From Sphingopyxis sp. KK2 (GTDB lineage: Bacteria; Pseudomonadota; Alphaproteobacteria; Sphingomonadales; Sphingomonadaceae): a stretch of DNA of 64,000 nucleotides. This document shows positions 16,383 to 25,270 of this stretch, in pieces. How positions within the stretch are numbered: position 1 is the stretch's first letter; each line of letters begins with the position of its first letter. Both the position numbers and the translations under genes were made by a program. The stretch spans positions 1 to 64,000 of the forward strand of contig NZ_LYVN01000005.1 in assembly GCF_001990265.1 (NCBI RefSeq), written 5' to 3'. Below the pieces are notes generated by a model. It was not told the DNA's origin. It saw nothing but the letters and a program-made list of their open reading frames with translations, and did not search any database.

Positions 16383-17626
16383 GCGCGGCGCTCGAAAGTG
16401 ATGGGAAGGGTGGTGAGCCCGCGCAGCAGCATGTTCGGCGGCCAGCTTGGCTGGTGCCCGTCGGCGACGCGGAAGCGGGTCAGGCGGCGCAGCAATTCGG
16501 TATAGGCGACCGCCATTTCCTTGCGGCTCAGCATGTTGCCGACGCACATATGGATGCCCTTGCCGAAGGCGAGATGGCTGCGCGCATTGGCGCGTTCCAT
16601 GTCGAAGCGATCGGGGTCGGGATATTTGGCGGGGTCGCGGTTCGCTGCGGCGTAGCGCAGTTGCACCATTGCGCCCTTGGGGATCGCGACGCCGCCGAGT
16701 TCGCTATCCTTGAGCACCATGCGCCACATGCCTGCGGTCGGGCTTTCGGTGCGCAGCACTTCCTCGACGAGGTTGAGGATCGCGCGTTCATTGCCTTCGT
16801 CGACCGCCGTGACGGCCTTCGCCATCTGGTCGGGATTCTCGATCAGCTGGAGCAATCCGCCGGCGAGCGCCGAGGTCGTCGTCTCGTTCCCGGCGACCAT
16901 CAGCTGCTGCATGATCGAGAGGATCTCGGCATCCTCGAGCGGGCGCTCGCCATCGACCTCGGCATAGACGAGGTCGGAGAGCAGGTCCTCGGTGCGGTGG
17001 GCGCGGCGTTCGTCGATCTTCGCTTTCACGAAATGCTGGAATTCGACGACCTCGCGCGCGCATTCGAGCTCGCGCTCCTTGGGGATCATCCGCCCGAGCC
17101 GATCGACGAAGGCATCGGACCAGCGCTTGACCTTGCCCAGATCGTCCTTGGTCATGCCGATCTGGCTTGCGATCATCGCGACGGGCAGGGGAATGCCGAA
17201 ATCGCGGACGAAATCGGCTTCGCCTTTCGCCGCCATATTCTCGATCAGGTCGATCACGACGCCGCGCATATCCTCTTCGATCGCAGCGACGCGCTTCATC
17301 GAGAAGGCGAGATTGACGAGTTTGCGGAAGCGGGTGTGGGTTGGCGGGTCGGCGGTCAGCAATGTGTCGACCTGCGGCCAGCCCTCGGCAAGGATCGCCG
17401 AGACGTCGCCATCCTCGGCCATCGCGCCCGAAAGCGTGCCCTGGAAATTGTTCGAGAAGGTCTCGACGTCGCCCGTCGCTTGGCTGCACAATTCATAGGA
17501 GAGGACGAGGAACATGCCCGGCGACAATTGCACGACCGGGCTTTTGGGCATCCAGGCGCGATAATAGTCGAACGGGTCGGCTATGACCTGCGGTTCGAAA
17601 AAACTGCTTGCGGCGATATCGTTCAC
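16379..17626 (-). CDS. cytochrome P450
   Basis: This 415-residue soluble bacterial P450 has the I-helix motif AGNETTTS at 245-252, ExxR at E289-R292, and the haem loop FGKGIHMCVG with thiolate ligand C361. The length and lack of a membrane anchor match CYP families that hydroxylate terpenoids, steroids or fatty acyl chains. Being first in an operon with acyl-CoA dehydrogenases, an SCP2 thiolase and DUF35, it probably starts oxidation of a hydrophobic side chain. No ferredoxin or reductase gene is adjacent. Confidence 0.95.
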   Translation of the reverse strand: MNDIAASSFFEPQVIADPFDYYRAWMPKSPVVQLSPGMFLVLSYELCSQATGDVETFSNNFQGTLSGAMAEDGDVSAILAEGWPQVDTLLTADPPTHTRFRKLVNLAFSMKRVAAIEEDMRGVVIDLIENMAAKGEADFVRDFGIPLPVAMIASQIGMTKDDLGKVKRWSDAFVDRLGRMIPKERELECAREVVEFQHFVKAKIDERRAHRTEDLLSDLVYAEVDGERPLEDAEILSIMQQLMVAGNETTTSALAGGLLQLIENPDQMAKAVTAVDEGNERAILNLVEEVLRTESPTAGMWRMVLKDSELGGVAIPKGAMVQLRYAAANRDPAKYPDPDRFDMERANARSHLAFGKGIHMCVGNMLSRKEMAVAYTELLRRLTRFRVADGHQPSWPPNMLLRGLTTLPITFERRA

Positions 17627-17701
17627 GCGCCTCTTCCCTCGATCTTCTCTTTATACGCCCGACTATATGCAGCGGCTCCCACCGCGCGATGCACATTTTC
17701 G

Positions 17702-18478
17702 TTAGGCGGCTGCGACGTGCGCGAGGGTATTGGCGAGGAGGCGGCGGAGGTTCGGATCGGCATAGGCCGCGGGTCCGTCGCCGGGCTGGAGATAGACCAG
17801 ACGGCCGGCACCGACGGGTTTCTCCCAAGCGATCAGGTCGCTTTCGGGGCAATGATCCCAGCCGTCATTGCTGAACATCGTTCCCGCGACCGCCTGCGCC
17901 GCCGAATAGAAATTGTCGCGGACGAAGGCGTGATCGGCGCGGAGCAGGGGCTTTGCGGCGCCCCAGACCGGCACGAGATAAAGTTCGTCGCAGAGCGGGA
18001 AGCGGGGTGGGAGGCCTGCCGTCACCGGATGGTCGGGATCGAGCACGACCGCGTCGTAACGCACGTTGTGGCGGTAGCCCGAGTCGAGATGCGTCTCGCC
18101 ATGCGCTTCGCCGGGCTCGTAGAGGAAGCGTCCGCCCAGCATGTCGGCCCACTCGGGCCATTCGGCCCAACCGGCGATTGCGTGGTGCATCGCGATTGCC
18201 CCGCCGCCGCGCGCGAAATAGTCGGCGATCGCTCGGCGGTAGGTGAAGGACGGGGGCCGTGTTGTCGCCTTGCCACCCTCGAAGCGGTAGCCGGGCATGT
18301 CGTAGAAGAGGATCGCGTCGGCATTTTTCGCCGCCCCCTCCGCGACGGCGACTTCGGCGTCGGGGTGGATCAGGTGCGTGACTGTCCAGCCGGCGAAGCT
18401 CGCGAGCAGGTCGGCGAAGGGTTCTGCTTCGTAAGGATGGCCGCCCGACAGGACGAGAAGGCGGCGCGTCGCGCTCAT
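17702..18478 (-). CDS. ThuA-like domain protein (class I glutamine amidotransferase fold)
   Basis: This 258-residue protein starts RRLLVLSGGHPYEAEPFADLL and contains DAILFYDMPG, then YFARGGGAIAMHHAIAGW, RHNVRYDAVVLDPDHPVTAGLP and RLVYLQPGDG. These are the landmarks of ThuA-like proteins. The fold is that of glutamine amidotransferases without the catalytic cysteine; the biochemical role is poorly known, with suggested links to sugar or small-molecule dehydrogenation. It is the last of three coupled genes, after the MDR reductase. A related but distinct ThuA-like gene is at 32597-33358. Confidence 0.84.
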   Translation of the reverse strand: MSATRRLLVLSGGHPYEAEPFADLLASFAGWTVTHLIHPDAEVAVAEGAAKNADAILFYDMPGYRFEGGKATTRPPSFTYRRAIADYFARGGGAIAMHHAIAGWAEWPEWADMLGGRFLYEPGEAHGETHLDSGYRHNVRYDAVVLDPDHPVTAGLPPRFPLCDELYLVPVWGAAKPLLRADHAFVRDNFYSAAQAVAGTMFSNDGWDHCPESDLIAWEKPVGAGRLVYLQPGDGPAAYADPNLRRLLANTLAHVAAA

Positions 18479-19491
18479 GCGATCTTGAGGATCATCTTGC
18501 CTTGGTTGCTCCCGGCAAACAGCCGCATGAAGGCGTCGAAGCTGTTTTCGATGCCCTCGTCGACATGCTCGTCGGCGATCAGTCTGCCCTGTTGCAACCA
18601 TGTCGCCATCTCGGCACCGCCCTCGGCGAAGCGCGCGATATAGTCGGCGACGAGCAGCCCGCGGATCGAGGCGCGGTGGACGATGAGCTGCCAGATGTTG
18701 CGCGCGCCGATCTTCTCCACGCTATTATATTCGCTGATCAGGCCGCACAGCCCGATGCGCGCGCCATGGCGCAGGTTGTTGAGCCCGGCGTCGAGGATGT
18801 CGCCGCCGACATTTTCGAAGATGATGTCGACGCCGCCCTCCGCCTCGGCGCGGATCGCGGCGGAGAGCGCCGCAAGATCCTTGCCGCGATAGTCGATCGC
18901 GGCGTCGAAGCCGTAGCGATCGATCAGCTTTGCGCATTTATCGGGCCCGCCCGCGATGCCGATGACCTTGCTCGCGCCCTTGATCTTCGCGATCTGGCCG
19001 ACGAGCGAGCCGACCGCGCCCGCCGCGCCGGTGACGAGCACGACGTCGCCGGGTTTCGGCTCGCACACGTCGATATAGCCGAAATAGGCGGTCATCCCGA
19101 CCGCGCCGAGCACCGAGAGATAGTTGGTCACCGATGGGACGAGGCTGGCGTCGATCGGCTGGGTGAAGCCGCCGACGGTGCCGACCGAATAATCCTCGAT
19201 CCCGTTGAGCCCCATCACCCATTGGCCCGGGGCGAAACCCTCGGCCTTGCTCGCCTCGACGATGCCGACGGTCGAAGCGCGCACGGGATCGCCGAGCGAG
19301 ATCGGAGGCATATAGCTAGGCGCATCGTCCATCCAGCCGCGGATCGCGGGGTCGAGCGAGGCATAATGGTTGCGGATCAGAAATTGCCCGTCGGCAAGCT
19401 CGGGCGTCGGTTCGGTGACGAGCGAGAAATCCGCCTGCACGGGCTCGCCATTGGGGCGGCGGGTCAGCAGGAAGCGGCGATTGTCAGGCAT
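18475..19491 (-). CDS. NADP-dependent MDR oxidoreductase, leukotriene B4 dehydrogenase/CurA type
   Basis: This 338-residue zinc-free medium-chain reductase has YASLDPAIRGWM near the N-terminus, GMTAYFGYIDVCEPKPGDVVLVTGAAGAVGS as the cofactor region, and FDAAIDYRGKDL with VDIIFENVGGDILD. This group reduces alpha,beta-unsaturated ketones or acyl derivatives with NADPH. GAGGAG lies just before ATG 19491. It overlaps the ThuA-like gene and follows the molybdopterin oxidoreductase by nine bases. A paralogue is encoded on the other strand at 21742-22740. Confidence 0.9.
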   Translation of the reverse strand: MPDNRRFLLTRRPNGEPVQADFSLVTEPTPELADGQFLIRNHYASLDPAIRGWMDDAPSYMPPISLGDPVRASTVGIVEASKAEGFAPGQWVMGLNGIEDYSVGTVGGFTQPIDASLVPSVTNYLSVLGAVGMTAYFGYIDVCEPKPGDVVLVTGAAGAVGSLVGQIAKIKGASKVIGIAGGPDKCAKLIDRYGFDAAIDYRGKDLAALSAAIRAEAEGGVDIIFENVGGDILDAGLNNLRHGARIGLCGLISEYNSVEKIGARNIWQLIVHRASIRGLLVADYIARFAEGGAEMATWLQQGRLIADEHVDEGIENSFDAFMRLFAGSNQGKMILKIA

Positions 19492-19500
19492 GAAAACTCC

Positions 19501-21624
19501 TCAGGCGGGGACGATGGAAACCGGGATCGCGCTCTGCAGCGACTGGCCGGTGATGGGGTCGTAGGACACGCTCTCGCTGACGAGGCGGTTGGTCGACGCG
19601 CCATGCTCGTGGACGCCGTCGGGGCCGATGTCGGGGCCGCCGAAGGCATGCGCCATCGACACGACGCCGGGGCGCATATTCTCCGCCGCGCGCGCGACCG
19701 CGACGACTTCGCCGACCGCCGAGCGGATGCGCACGGTGTCGCCGTCGGCGCAGGGGACGCGCGCGAGATCGTCGGGATGCAGAAAGGCGGGGTTGGTCGT
19801 GCGCTTGGCGCGCAGCGCGGGCAGATTCTGTCCGGTCGAATTGAAACGGTGGCGGCTGCGGCGCGAGACCATGCGCCAGGGGAAGTCGGGTGTCGGCTGA
19901 TCGGCGCCGCCATAGGCGATGAGCTGGTCGGGCATCATGCCCGCCGTCAGGTCGAAACGGCCGAGCGCATCGGGATCGCCCGCCTCGACCACCGGGTGGA
20001 GATCGGCATAGATCACCGCCTTGCCGTCGACCGTGTCGCGGCGCACCTTGCTCGGCGCGACCGAGCAGCCCGCGACCATCAGGTCGAGGAAAGCTTCTTT
20101 CGTGGGGCGTTCGTCCATTGGGCAGGCGCCGCCCGCGAGCGGCAGGCCGGTGCCGAGGCGGTGGGCAAGCTCCCAGAGCATTTCCCACTCCTCGAGCAGC
20201 CCGTCGGGCGCTTCGATCATCGCCTCGGTATAGCGGGCGTAGGGGATTTCGTACCACCATTCGGAAAGATTGCTGATGTCCTCGCGCTCGAGGCACATCT
20301 TGGGCGCGAGGATGTAATCGGCGCGCTTGGCGGTCGCGGACTCGGCGTTGACGTCGACGCAGACGAGCAGGTCGAGGCCATCGATCGCGCGGGTCATCTT
20401 GTCCTGATCGGGGAAGGCGACCACCGGATTGCCCCCAATCACGATCAGCGCGCGGACCTGTCCTTCGCCGGGGGTCAGCATCTCGTCGGCGAGCACGTTG
20501 CAGGGCATTTCCATGCCGAGATGCGTGAGGCCGCGAATGCGCGAAGCGGGAAAGCCATCGCCATAGAGCGCCATCGGCGGCGCGACCTGTGCGCGGCGCG
20601 GAGTGACTGGGGTGAAGACGCGCGGGATCGAGCTCAATTCGCCCTCGCGGCAGAAACGCCCGCAGATGATGTTGAGCGACGAGACGAGATATTGGGTGAG
20701 CGTGCCGTTGCCCGCCATCTCGGGGCCCGTGCCAGTCGAGACGACGCCCTTGGTGCCGTTCGCGAACATCCGCGCCGCGGCGACGAGCTGGCTTTCCTCG
20801 ACCCCCGCGCGCGCGGCAGCGACGTCGGGGGTGAAGCCCGCGACGGCGCGCTGCAGCTCGTCGAGGCCATCGACATGGCGCTGGACGAAGGCCTTGTCGT
20901 AGAGTCCCTCGGTCAGGATGACGTTGACGATCCCGGCGAGCAGCGCGGGGTCTTCGCCGGGCCGGACGGGCAGGTGGATATGCGCGAGCGCCGCGACGTC
21001 GCTCTGGCGCGGGTCGGCGACGATCAGCTTCAGCCCGGCTTCGAGCGCGTCGCGCAGGCGGCGGGAGGGAGAGAAGGGCGGCAGGCCGCCGGGCGGGCCA
21101 TAATGCGAGACGATCGGATTGTTGCCGATGAAGAACGCGACGTCGGCGTCGGCAAAAGTGTGCATACCGCCCATCCAGCTGCCGTAGCGCATCGTCGTAT
21201 AGACTTTCGCGGGCTGGTCGAGCGTCACCGAGGTGTAGATGTTGCGCGTGCCCAGCCCCTGCGCGAAGGACATCGCGCTGCCGACCCCGGCGCTGTTCTG
21301 GAAGGCGTAGGTGCCGCCATAGATGGCGACCGCGTGCGGGCCGTGTTCTGCGATGATGACCGAGAGCTTCGCGCCGATTTCGTCGAGCGCGGTGTCCATC
21401 GTGATGTCCGCGAACGCGCCACCGACGCGTTTCTGCGATACCGTCAACCGCTGCGGGCCGTTGTGCGCCTCGGCGAGCTGGCGGCCCTTGATGCAGGTGT
21501 AACCGCCGAACACCGGGTCGCTGGCGTCCCCCTGGACCTTGGTAACACGGCCCTCGTCGACGGTGACGAGCATCGCGCAATTGGCGTGGCAAAAGCGGCA
21601 GAAACTGCGGCGGACCTCGGGCAT
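19501..21624 (-). CDS. molybdopterin-dependent oxidoreductase, DMSO reductase family
   Basis: This 707-residue protein has an N-terminal [4Fe-4S] motif, C9-x2-C12-x3-C16, with the fourth Cys in GYTCIKG. Molybdopterin-domain segments include IAIYGGTYAF-like AVAIYGGTY, ADVAFFIGNNPIVSH and LIVADPRQSD. A C-terminal molydopterin-dinucleotide-binding domain ends with HEHGASTNRLV. No twin-arginine leader is seen, so it should be cytoplasmic. The metal ligand cannot be assigned confidently. It is the first gene of the operon with the MDR and ThuA-like genes and is divergent from a second MDR gene. Confidence 0.9.
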   Translation of the reverse strand: MPEVRRSFCRFCHANCAMLVTVDEGRVTKVQGDASDPVFGGYTCIKGRQLAEAHNGPQRLTVSQKRVGGAFADITMDTALDEIGAKLSVIIAEHGPHAVAIYGGTYAFQNSAGVGSAMSFAQGLGTRNIYTSVTLDQPAKVYTTMRYGSWMGGMHTFADADVAFFIGNNPIVSHYGPPGGLPPFSPSRRLRDALEAGLKLIVADPRQSDVAALAHIHLPVRPGEDPALLAGIVNVILTEGLYDKAFVQRHVDGLDELQRAVAGFTPDVAAARAGVEESQLVAAARMFANGTKGVVSTGTGPEMAGNGTLTQYLVSSLNIICGRFCREGELSSIPRVFTPVTPRRAQVAPPMALYGDGFPASRIRGLTHLGMEMPCNVLADEMLTPGEGQVRALIVIGGNPVVAFPDQDKMTRAIDGLDLLVCVDVNAESATAKRADYILAPKMCLEREDISNLSEWWYEIPYARYTEAMIEAPDGLLEEWEMLWELAHRLGTGLPLAGGACPMDERPTKEAFLDLMVAGCSVAPSKVRRDTVDGKAVIYADLHPVVEAGDPDALGRFDLTAGMMPDQLIAYGGADQPTPDFPWRMVSRRSRHRFNSTGQNLPALRAKRTTNPAFLHPDDLARVPCADGDTVRIRSAVGEVVAVARAAENMRPGVVSMAHAFGGPDIGPDGVHEHGASTNRLVSESVSYDPITGQSLQSAIPVSIVPA

Positions 21625-21741
21625 CTTTTCTCTCCCTGATCGCAACCTAGCCCGCGTTGCGGCCCAAGCGACTGGCACTTTTGGCGGTGGTTGCCCCGGC
21701 CGTGCGGGCGCAGTTTCGTGCCAACAATGGGGAGAGTATCG

Positions 21742-22740
21742 ATGCCGACATCGCGCCAGTGGCTGCTGAACGGACATCCGCGCGGGCGCGGGATCGAGGA
21801 TGGCGATTTCCGGCTCGTCGAGACCGATATCGGCGCGCCGGGCGAGGGCGAATTGCTCCTCAGGACGCTCTATCTCGGCTTCGATCCGGCACAGAAGGGC
21901 TGGATGGAGAATATCGCCGACTATGTCGCACCGATGGCGATCGGCGACGTGATGCGCGGCAGCGGGATCAGCGAAGTCATCGAGAGCAACCATCCGGGCT
22001 TCACGGTCGGTGATCTGGTGATGGGATCGACCGGCTGGACCGAATGGCATCGCTCGACGGGCGAGGGGCTGGTGAAGATCGACACGAAATTGCCGCCGAC
22101 TGCGATGCTGTCGGTGCTCGGGACCACCGGGGTCACCGCCTATTGCGGGCTGTTCAAGGTCGGGCGGCCGGTGCCGGGCGACACCGTGCTGGTGTCGGGC
22201 GCGGCGGGGGCGACGGGATCGGTCGTCGGCCAGCTTGCCAAGATCGCCGGGTGCCGCGCGGTCGGTATCGCGGGGGGCGAGGACAAGTGCCGCTGGCTCG
22301 TTGAGGAAGCCGGTTACGACGCGGCGATCGATTATAAGGCCGACAATGTCCGCGGCCAGATCAAGGAACATTGCCCCGGCGGCGTGAATGTCATCTTCGA
22401 CAATGTCGGGGGCAAGATCCTGAACGACATGCTCGGCGAGATCGCGACCGGCGCGCGTGTCGCGGTGTGCGGCGGGATCAGCCGGTACGAGATGGGAACA
22501 TTGCCCGCGGGGCCGCAGAATTATTTCAACCTGATCTTCCGCCGCGGCTCGATGGCGGGCTTCATCGTCCTCGACTGGGCGAGCGAGTTTCCCGAGATCC
22601 GCAAGCGGCTGGAGGGCTTCGTGCTCGATGGCCGGCTCAACTATCGCGAGGATGTACAGCACGGGTTCGAGAATGCGCCCGACACGCTGAAGCGCCTGTT
22701 CAGCGGCCAGAACCGCGGCAAACAACTTTTGAAACTCTGA
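21742..22740 (+). CDS. NADP-dependent MDR oxidoreductase (paralogue of the 18475-19491 product)
   Basis: This 332-residue protein of the leukotriene B4 dehydrogenase-like family contains YLGFDPAQKGWM, GVTAYCGLFKVGRPVPGDTV, SGAAGATGSVVGQ and YDAAIDYKADNV. ATG 21742 is chosen because GGGGAGAG sits six bases upstream and the sequence before it looks unlike the family. It probably reduces an activated double bond. It heads a two-gene plus-strand unit with an SDR gene, divergent from the molybdenum enzyme, so the two MDR copies may work in the same pathway in different steps. Confidence 0.9.
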   Translation: MPTSRQWLLNGHPRGRGIEDGDFRLVETDIGAPGEGELLLRTLYLGFDPAQKGWMENIADYVAPMAIGDVMRGSGISEVIESNHPGFTVGDLVMGSTGWTEWHRSTGEGLVKIDTKLPPTAMLSVLGTTGVTAYCGLFKVGRPVPGDTVLVSGAAGATGSVVGQLAKIAGCRAVGIAGGEDKCRWLVEEAGYDAAIDYKADNVRGQIKEHCPGGVNVIFDNVGGKILNDMLGEIATGARVAVCGGISRYEMGTLPAGPQNYFNLIFRRGSMAGFIVLDWASEFPEIRKRLEGFVLDGRLNYREDVQHGFENAPDTLKRLFSGQNRGKQLLKL

Positions 22741-22751
22741 AGGAGGTCGAC

Positions 22752-23561
22752 ATGGGGAGGCTGGCCGGCAAGCGCGCCGTCATCATTGGCGCGGCATCGA
22801 CGGGAAATATGGCGCAGGTCACCGCGCGACTGTTCGCGCGCGAGGGCGCGACGGTGATGGTTGCGGGGCGCAAGCAAGAACCGTTGGACGCGCTCGCGGG
22901 GGAGATCGGCGGCCATGCCGCGATCTGCGACATCACCGACAAGGCGTCGGTCTTCGCGCTCGCCGATGCGGCGAAGGCAAAGATGGGCGGGGTCGACGTC
23001 GCGCTGAACGCGAGCGGCTGGGGGCTGCTCAAGCCGCTGCTCGATGTAACCGAGGAGGAGCTGAGCGCCATCGTCGCGCTGCAGTTCACCGGGGTTCATC
23101 ATTTCCTGCAGGCGTTCGTCGGCGCGATGTTGACGAACGAGCCGCCCGGCGGATCGATCATCCAGATTTCGTCGGCGACGACGCGCTCGCCGATCAGCAA
23201 TCATGCGGCCTATATCGGCACCAAGACAGGGTCGGAGGCGCTGATCCGCTGCGTAGCCAATGATTTCGGCGCCGCGGGGATACGCGCGAACATCGTGTCG
23301 CCGGCCTTTACCGAGTCGCCGATGACCGAGGGTGCGTTCGCGACGCCGGGGTTGGTCGACGCCTTCCTGCCGCGCTATCCGCTCGGGCGGCTCAACACGT
23401 CGCAGGATGTCGCCAATGCATGCCTGTGGCTCGCAAGCGATGAGGCGTTCGTGACCGGCGAGAATCTGCAGCCGAACGGCGGGCTGGCGTTGCGGGGGAA
23501 CCCGCAGGAGGGTGATATTGCTATGGCGGTGGGCGCGGCGATGGCGAAGTTGCAGAAATGA
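22752..23561 (+). CDS. SDR family oxidoreductase
   Basis: This 269-residue short-chain dehydrogenase has the cofactor segment VIIGAASTGNMAQ (a loose variant of TGxxxGIG) and LNASGWGLLKPL in place of the usual NNAG. SIIQISSATTRSPISNHAAYIGTKTGSEAL gives the catalytic Ser, Tyr and Lys. The C-terminus carries ENLQPNGGLAL. An AGGAGG box precedes ATG 22752, 11 bases after the MDR stop. It likely oxidises or reduces an alcohol/ketone pair alongside the MDR enzyme. Confidence 0.9.
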   Translation: MGRLAGKRAVIIGAASTGNMAQVTARLFAREGATVMVAGRKQEPLDALAGEIGGHAAICDITDKASVFALADAAKAKMGGVDVALNASGWGLLKPLLDVTEEELSAIVALQFTGVHHFLQAFVGAMLTNEPPGGSIIQISSATTRSPISNHAAYIGTKTGSEALIRCVANDFGAAGIRANIVSPAFTESPMTEGAFATPGLVDAFLPRYPLGRLNTSQDVANACLWLASDEAFVTGENLQPNGGLALRGNPQEGDIAMAVGAAMAKLQK

Positions 23562-23563
23562 AA

Positions 23564-23690
23564 ATCCTCCCTGTCGCGCAGCGATGGGGAGGGGGACCGC
23601 TCGCGTAGCGAGTGGTGGAGGGGCAGCGTCATAGCCCCTCTGTCAGCGCTTCGCGCTGCCACCTCCCCATGGCTTCGCCACAGGGAGGAT
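23564..23690. repeat. large palindromic intergenic repeat (REP-like), convergent 3' ends
   Basis: Outer arms ATCCTCCCTGT and ACAGGGAGGAT are perfect complements. Between them CGATGGGGAGG and CCTCCCCATGG, then GAGGGG and CCCCTC, form further nested pairing, with smaller hairpins such as CGCTCGCGTAGCGAG. This style of GGGGAGG/CCTCCCC palindrome recurs between genes in sphingomonads. It fills the whole gap between convergent SDR and acyl-CoA ligase genes and probably acts as a bidirectional terminator. Confidence 0.75.
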
Positions 23691-23694
23691 CTTT

Positions 23695-25257
23695 TTAGCT
23701 GATCTGCCGCTCGCGCCCTTCCCAATAGGGCGCCCGCAATTCGCGTCGCAAAATCTTGCCCGACGGATTGCGCGGTAGCGCCGGGATGAAATCGACCGAC
23801 TTCGGGCATTTATAGCCCGCGATCCGCTCGCGCGCCCAGCCGATGATCTCGCCTGCCTCGGCGCTCTGGCCCTCGCGCAGCACGACGCACGCCTTCACAG
23901 CCTCGCCCCATTTGTCGTCGGGAACGCCGACCACGGCGACGTCGGCGACGGCGGGGTGGCCGTAGATCGCATTCTCGACCTCCGCCGGATAGACATTCTC
24001 TCCGCCCGAGATGATCATGTCCTTCACCCGGTCGTGGAGGTAGAAATAGCCGGCCTCGTCGGTGTAGCCGGCGTCGCCGGTGCGCAGCCAGCCGTCGCCG
24101 TCGATCGTTTCCGCGGTCGCTTCGGGACGGCCCCAATATTCGCGCATATTCGCCTGCGCGCGGATCGCAATTTCACCGATTTCGCGCGGGGGCAGGGGGT
24201 GGCCGTCAGCGTCGATCACTTGCATCTCGACCCCGCGCAAAGGCTTGCCGACCGATCGCATCCGTTCATTGCCCGCCGGGTCGTGATCCTCGGGCGGCAG
24301 TGCGGCGATCGTGCCCGACGTTTCGGTCATGCCGTACATCTGGACGAAGCCGCACTGGAACACGTCGATGCATTGGCGCAGCAGGTCGAGCGGGATCGGC
24401 GAGGCGCCATAGGCGATGTGGCGGAGGCGCGAGAAATCGACCTCGCGCGCCCGCGGCTGATTGACGATGATCTGCATCGCCGCCGGGACCATGAAGATTT
24501 TCGAGATGCCATAGGCCTCGATCAGGTCGAGCACCCCGCCCGGATCGAACTCGCGCGTGATGACGCCGGTCGCACCGTTGGTCATCACGGTGATGCCGTA
24601 ACCGGTGCCGCCGATGTGGAAGCAAGGCATGGCGACGAGGCCGACGTCGCCTTCGTCCCAGCGTTCCCAGTCGGCCTGCAACGCGGGATCGCGGTCGAGC
24701 CTGGAGCGCAGCACCGATCCGTTGGTGAGCACCGCGCCCTTGGGCTTGCCGGTGGTGCCCGAGGTGTACATCTGGATCACCGCGTGATTTTCGCCGCGCG
24801 GCACGTCGGGATCGGTGGCGGGGAAGGTGTTGCGCCAGACCTGGTAATCGCCTTCGACGGCGACGACATGTTCGACGCCGGGAAAGGCGGTACGGTTCGT
24901 CGCCACTAGCTCGGTGAACTCGGGTCCGACGCAGAGGATGCGGGCGCCGCAATCGTCGATGATCCACGCGATCTCGGGTACTGCGAGCCGCCAGTTGACC
25001 GGCGTCATCACGCCGCCAGCTTTGGCGACTGCCATCACCAGTTCGAAATAAAGGTCGCTGTTCTTGCCGAGATAGGCAACGCGGCCGTCGGGTTTAAGTC
25101 CAAATGAAATCAGGGCGTTGGCCGCACGATTGCTGTTTTCATCGAACTCTGCGTAGGTCGTTGCGCGACCTTCGAAATGGGACAGGATCTTGTCGGGACG
25201 TTCCTGACCATTGCGTCGCGCGACGTCGGCGACACGTTCAAATGCTGCGACCTTCAC
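23695..25257 (-). CDS. acyl-CoA synthetase (AMP-forming, FadD-like)
   Basis: This 520-residue adenylate-forming ligase contains the P-loop-like motif MYTSGTTGKPKGAVLTNG, YGMTETSG, then WLRTGDAGYTDEAGYFYLHDR with the hinge DMIISGGENVYPAEVE. The C-terminal PRNPSGKILRRELR carries the catalytic lysine. It forms CoA thioesters from carboxylic acids using ATP. The long-chain FadD-like group is favoured, but aromatic acids are possible. It follows the carotenoid-oxygenase-like gene by 13 bases, suggesting that it activates the acid formed after oxidative cleavage. Confidence 0.94.
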   Translation of the reverse strand: MKVAAFERVADVARRNGQERPDKILSHFEGRATTYAEFDENSNRAANALISFGLKPDGRVAYLGKNSDLYFELVMAVAKAGGVMTPVNWRLAVPEIAWIIDDCGARILCVGPEFTELVATNRTAFPGVEHVVAVEGDYQVWRNTFPATDPDVPRGENHAVIQMYTSGTTGKPKGAVLTNGSVLRSRLDRDPALQADWERWDEGDVGLVAMPCFHIGGTGYGITVMTNGATGVITREFDPGGVLDLIEAYGISKIFMVPAAMQIIVNQPRAREVDFSRLRHIAYGASPIPLDLLRQCIDVFQCGFVQMYGMTETSGTIAALPPEDHDPAGNERMRSVGKPLRGVEMQVIDADGHPLPPREIGEIAIRAQANMREYWGRPEATAETIDGDGWLRTGDAGYTDEAGYFYLHDRVKDMIISGGENVYPAEVENAIYGHPAVADVAVVGVPDDKWGEAVKACVVLREGQSAEAGEIIGWARERIAGYKCPKSVDFIPALPRNPSGKILRRELRAPYWEGRERQIS

Positions 25258-25270
25258 CGGCCTTCTCTCC

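Noticed and set aside
21625-22725. N-terminal extension of the molybdopterin oxidoreductase
   Set aside because: It is antisense to the MDR gene; the cysteine motif expected close to the N-terminus starts right after ATG 21624.
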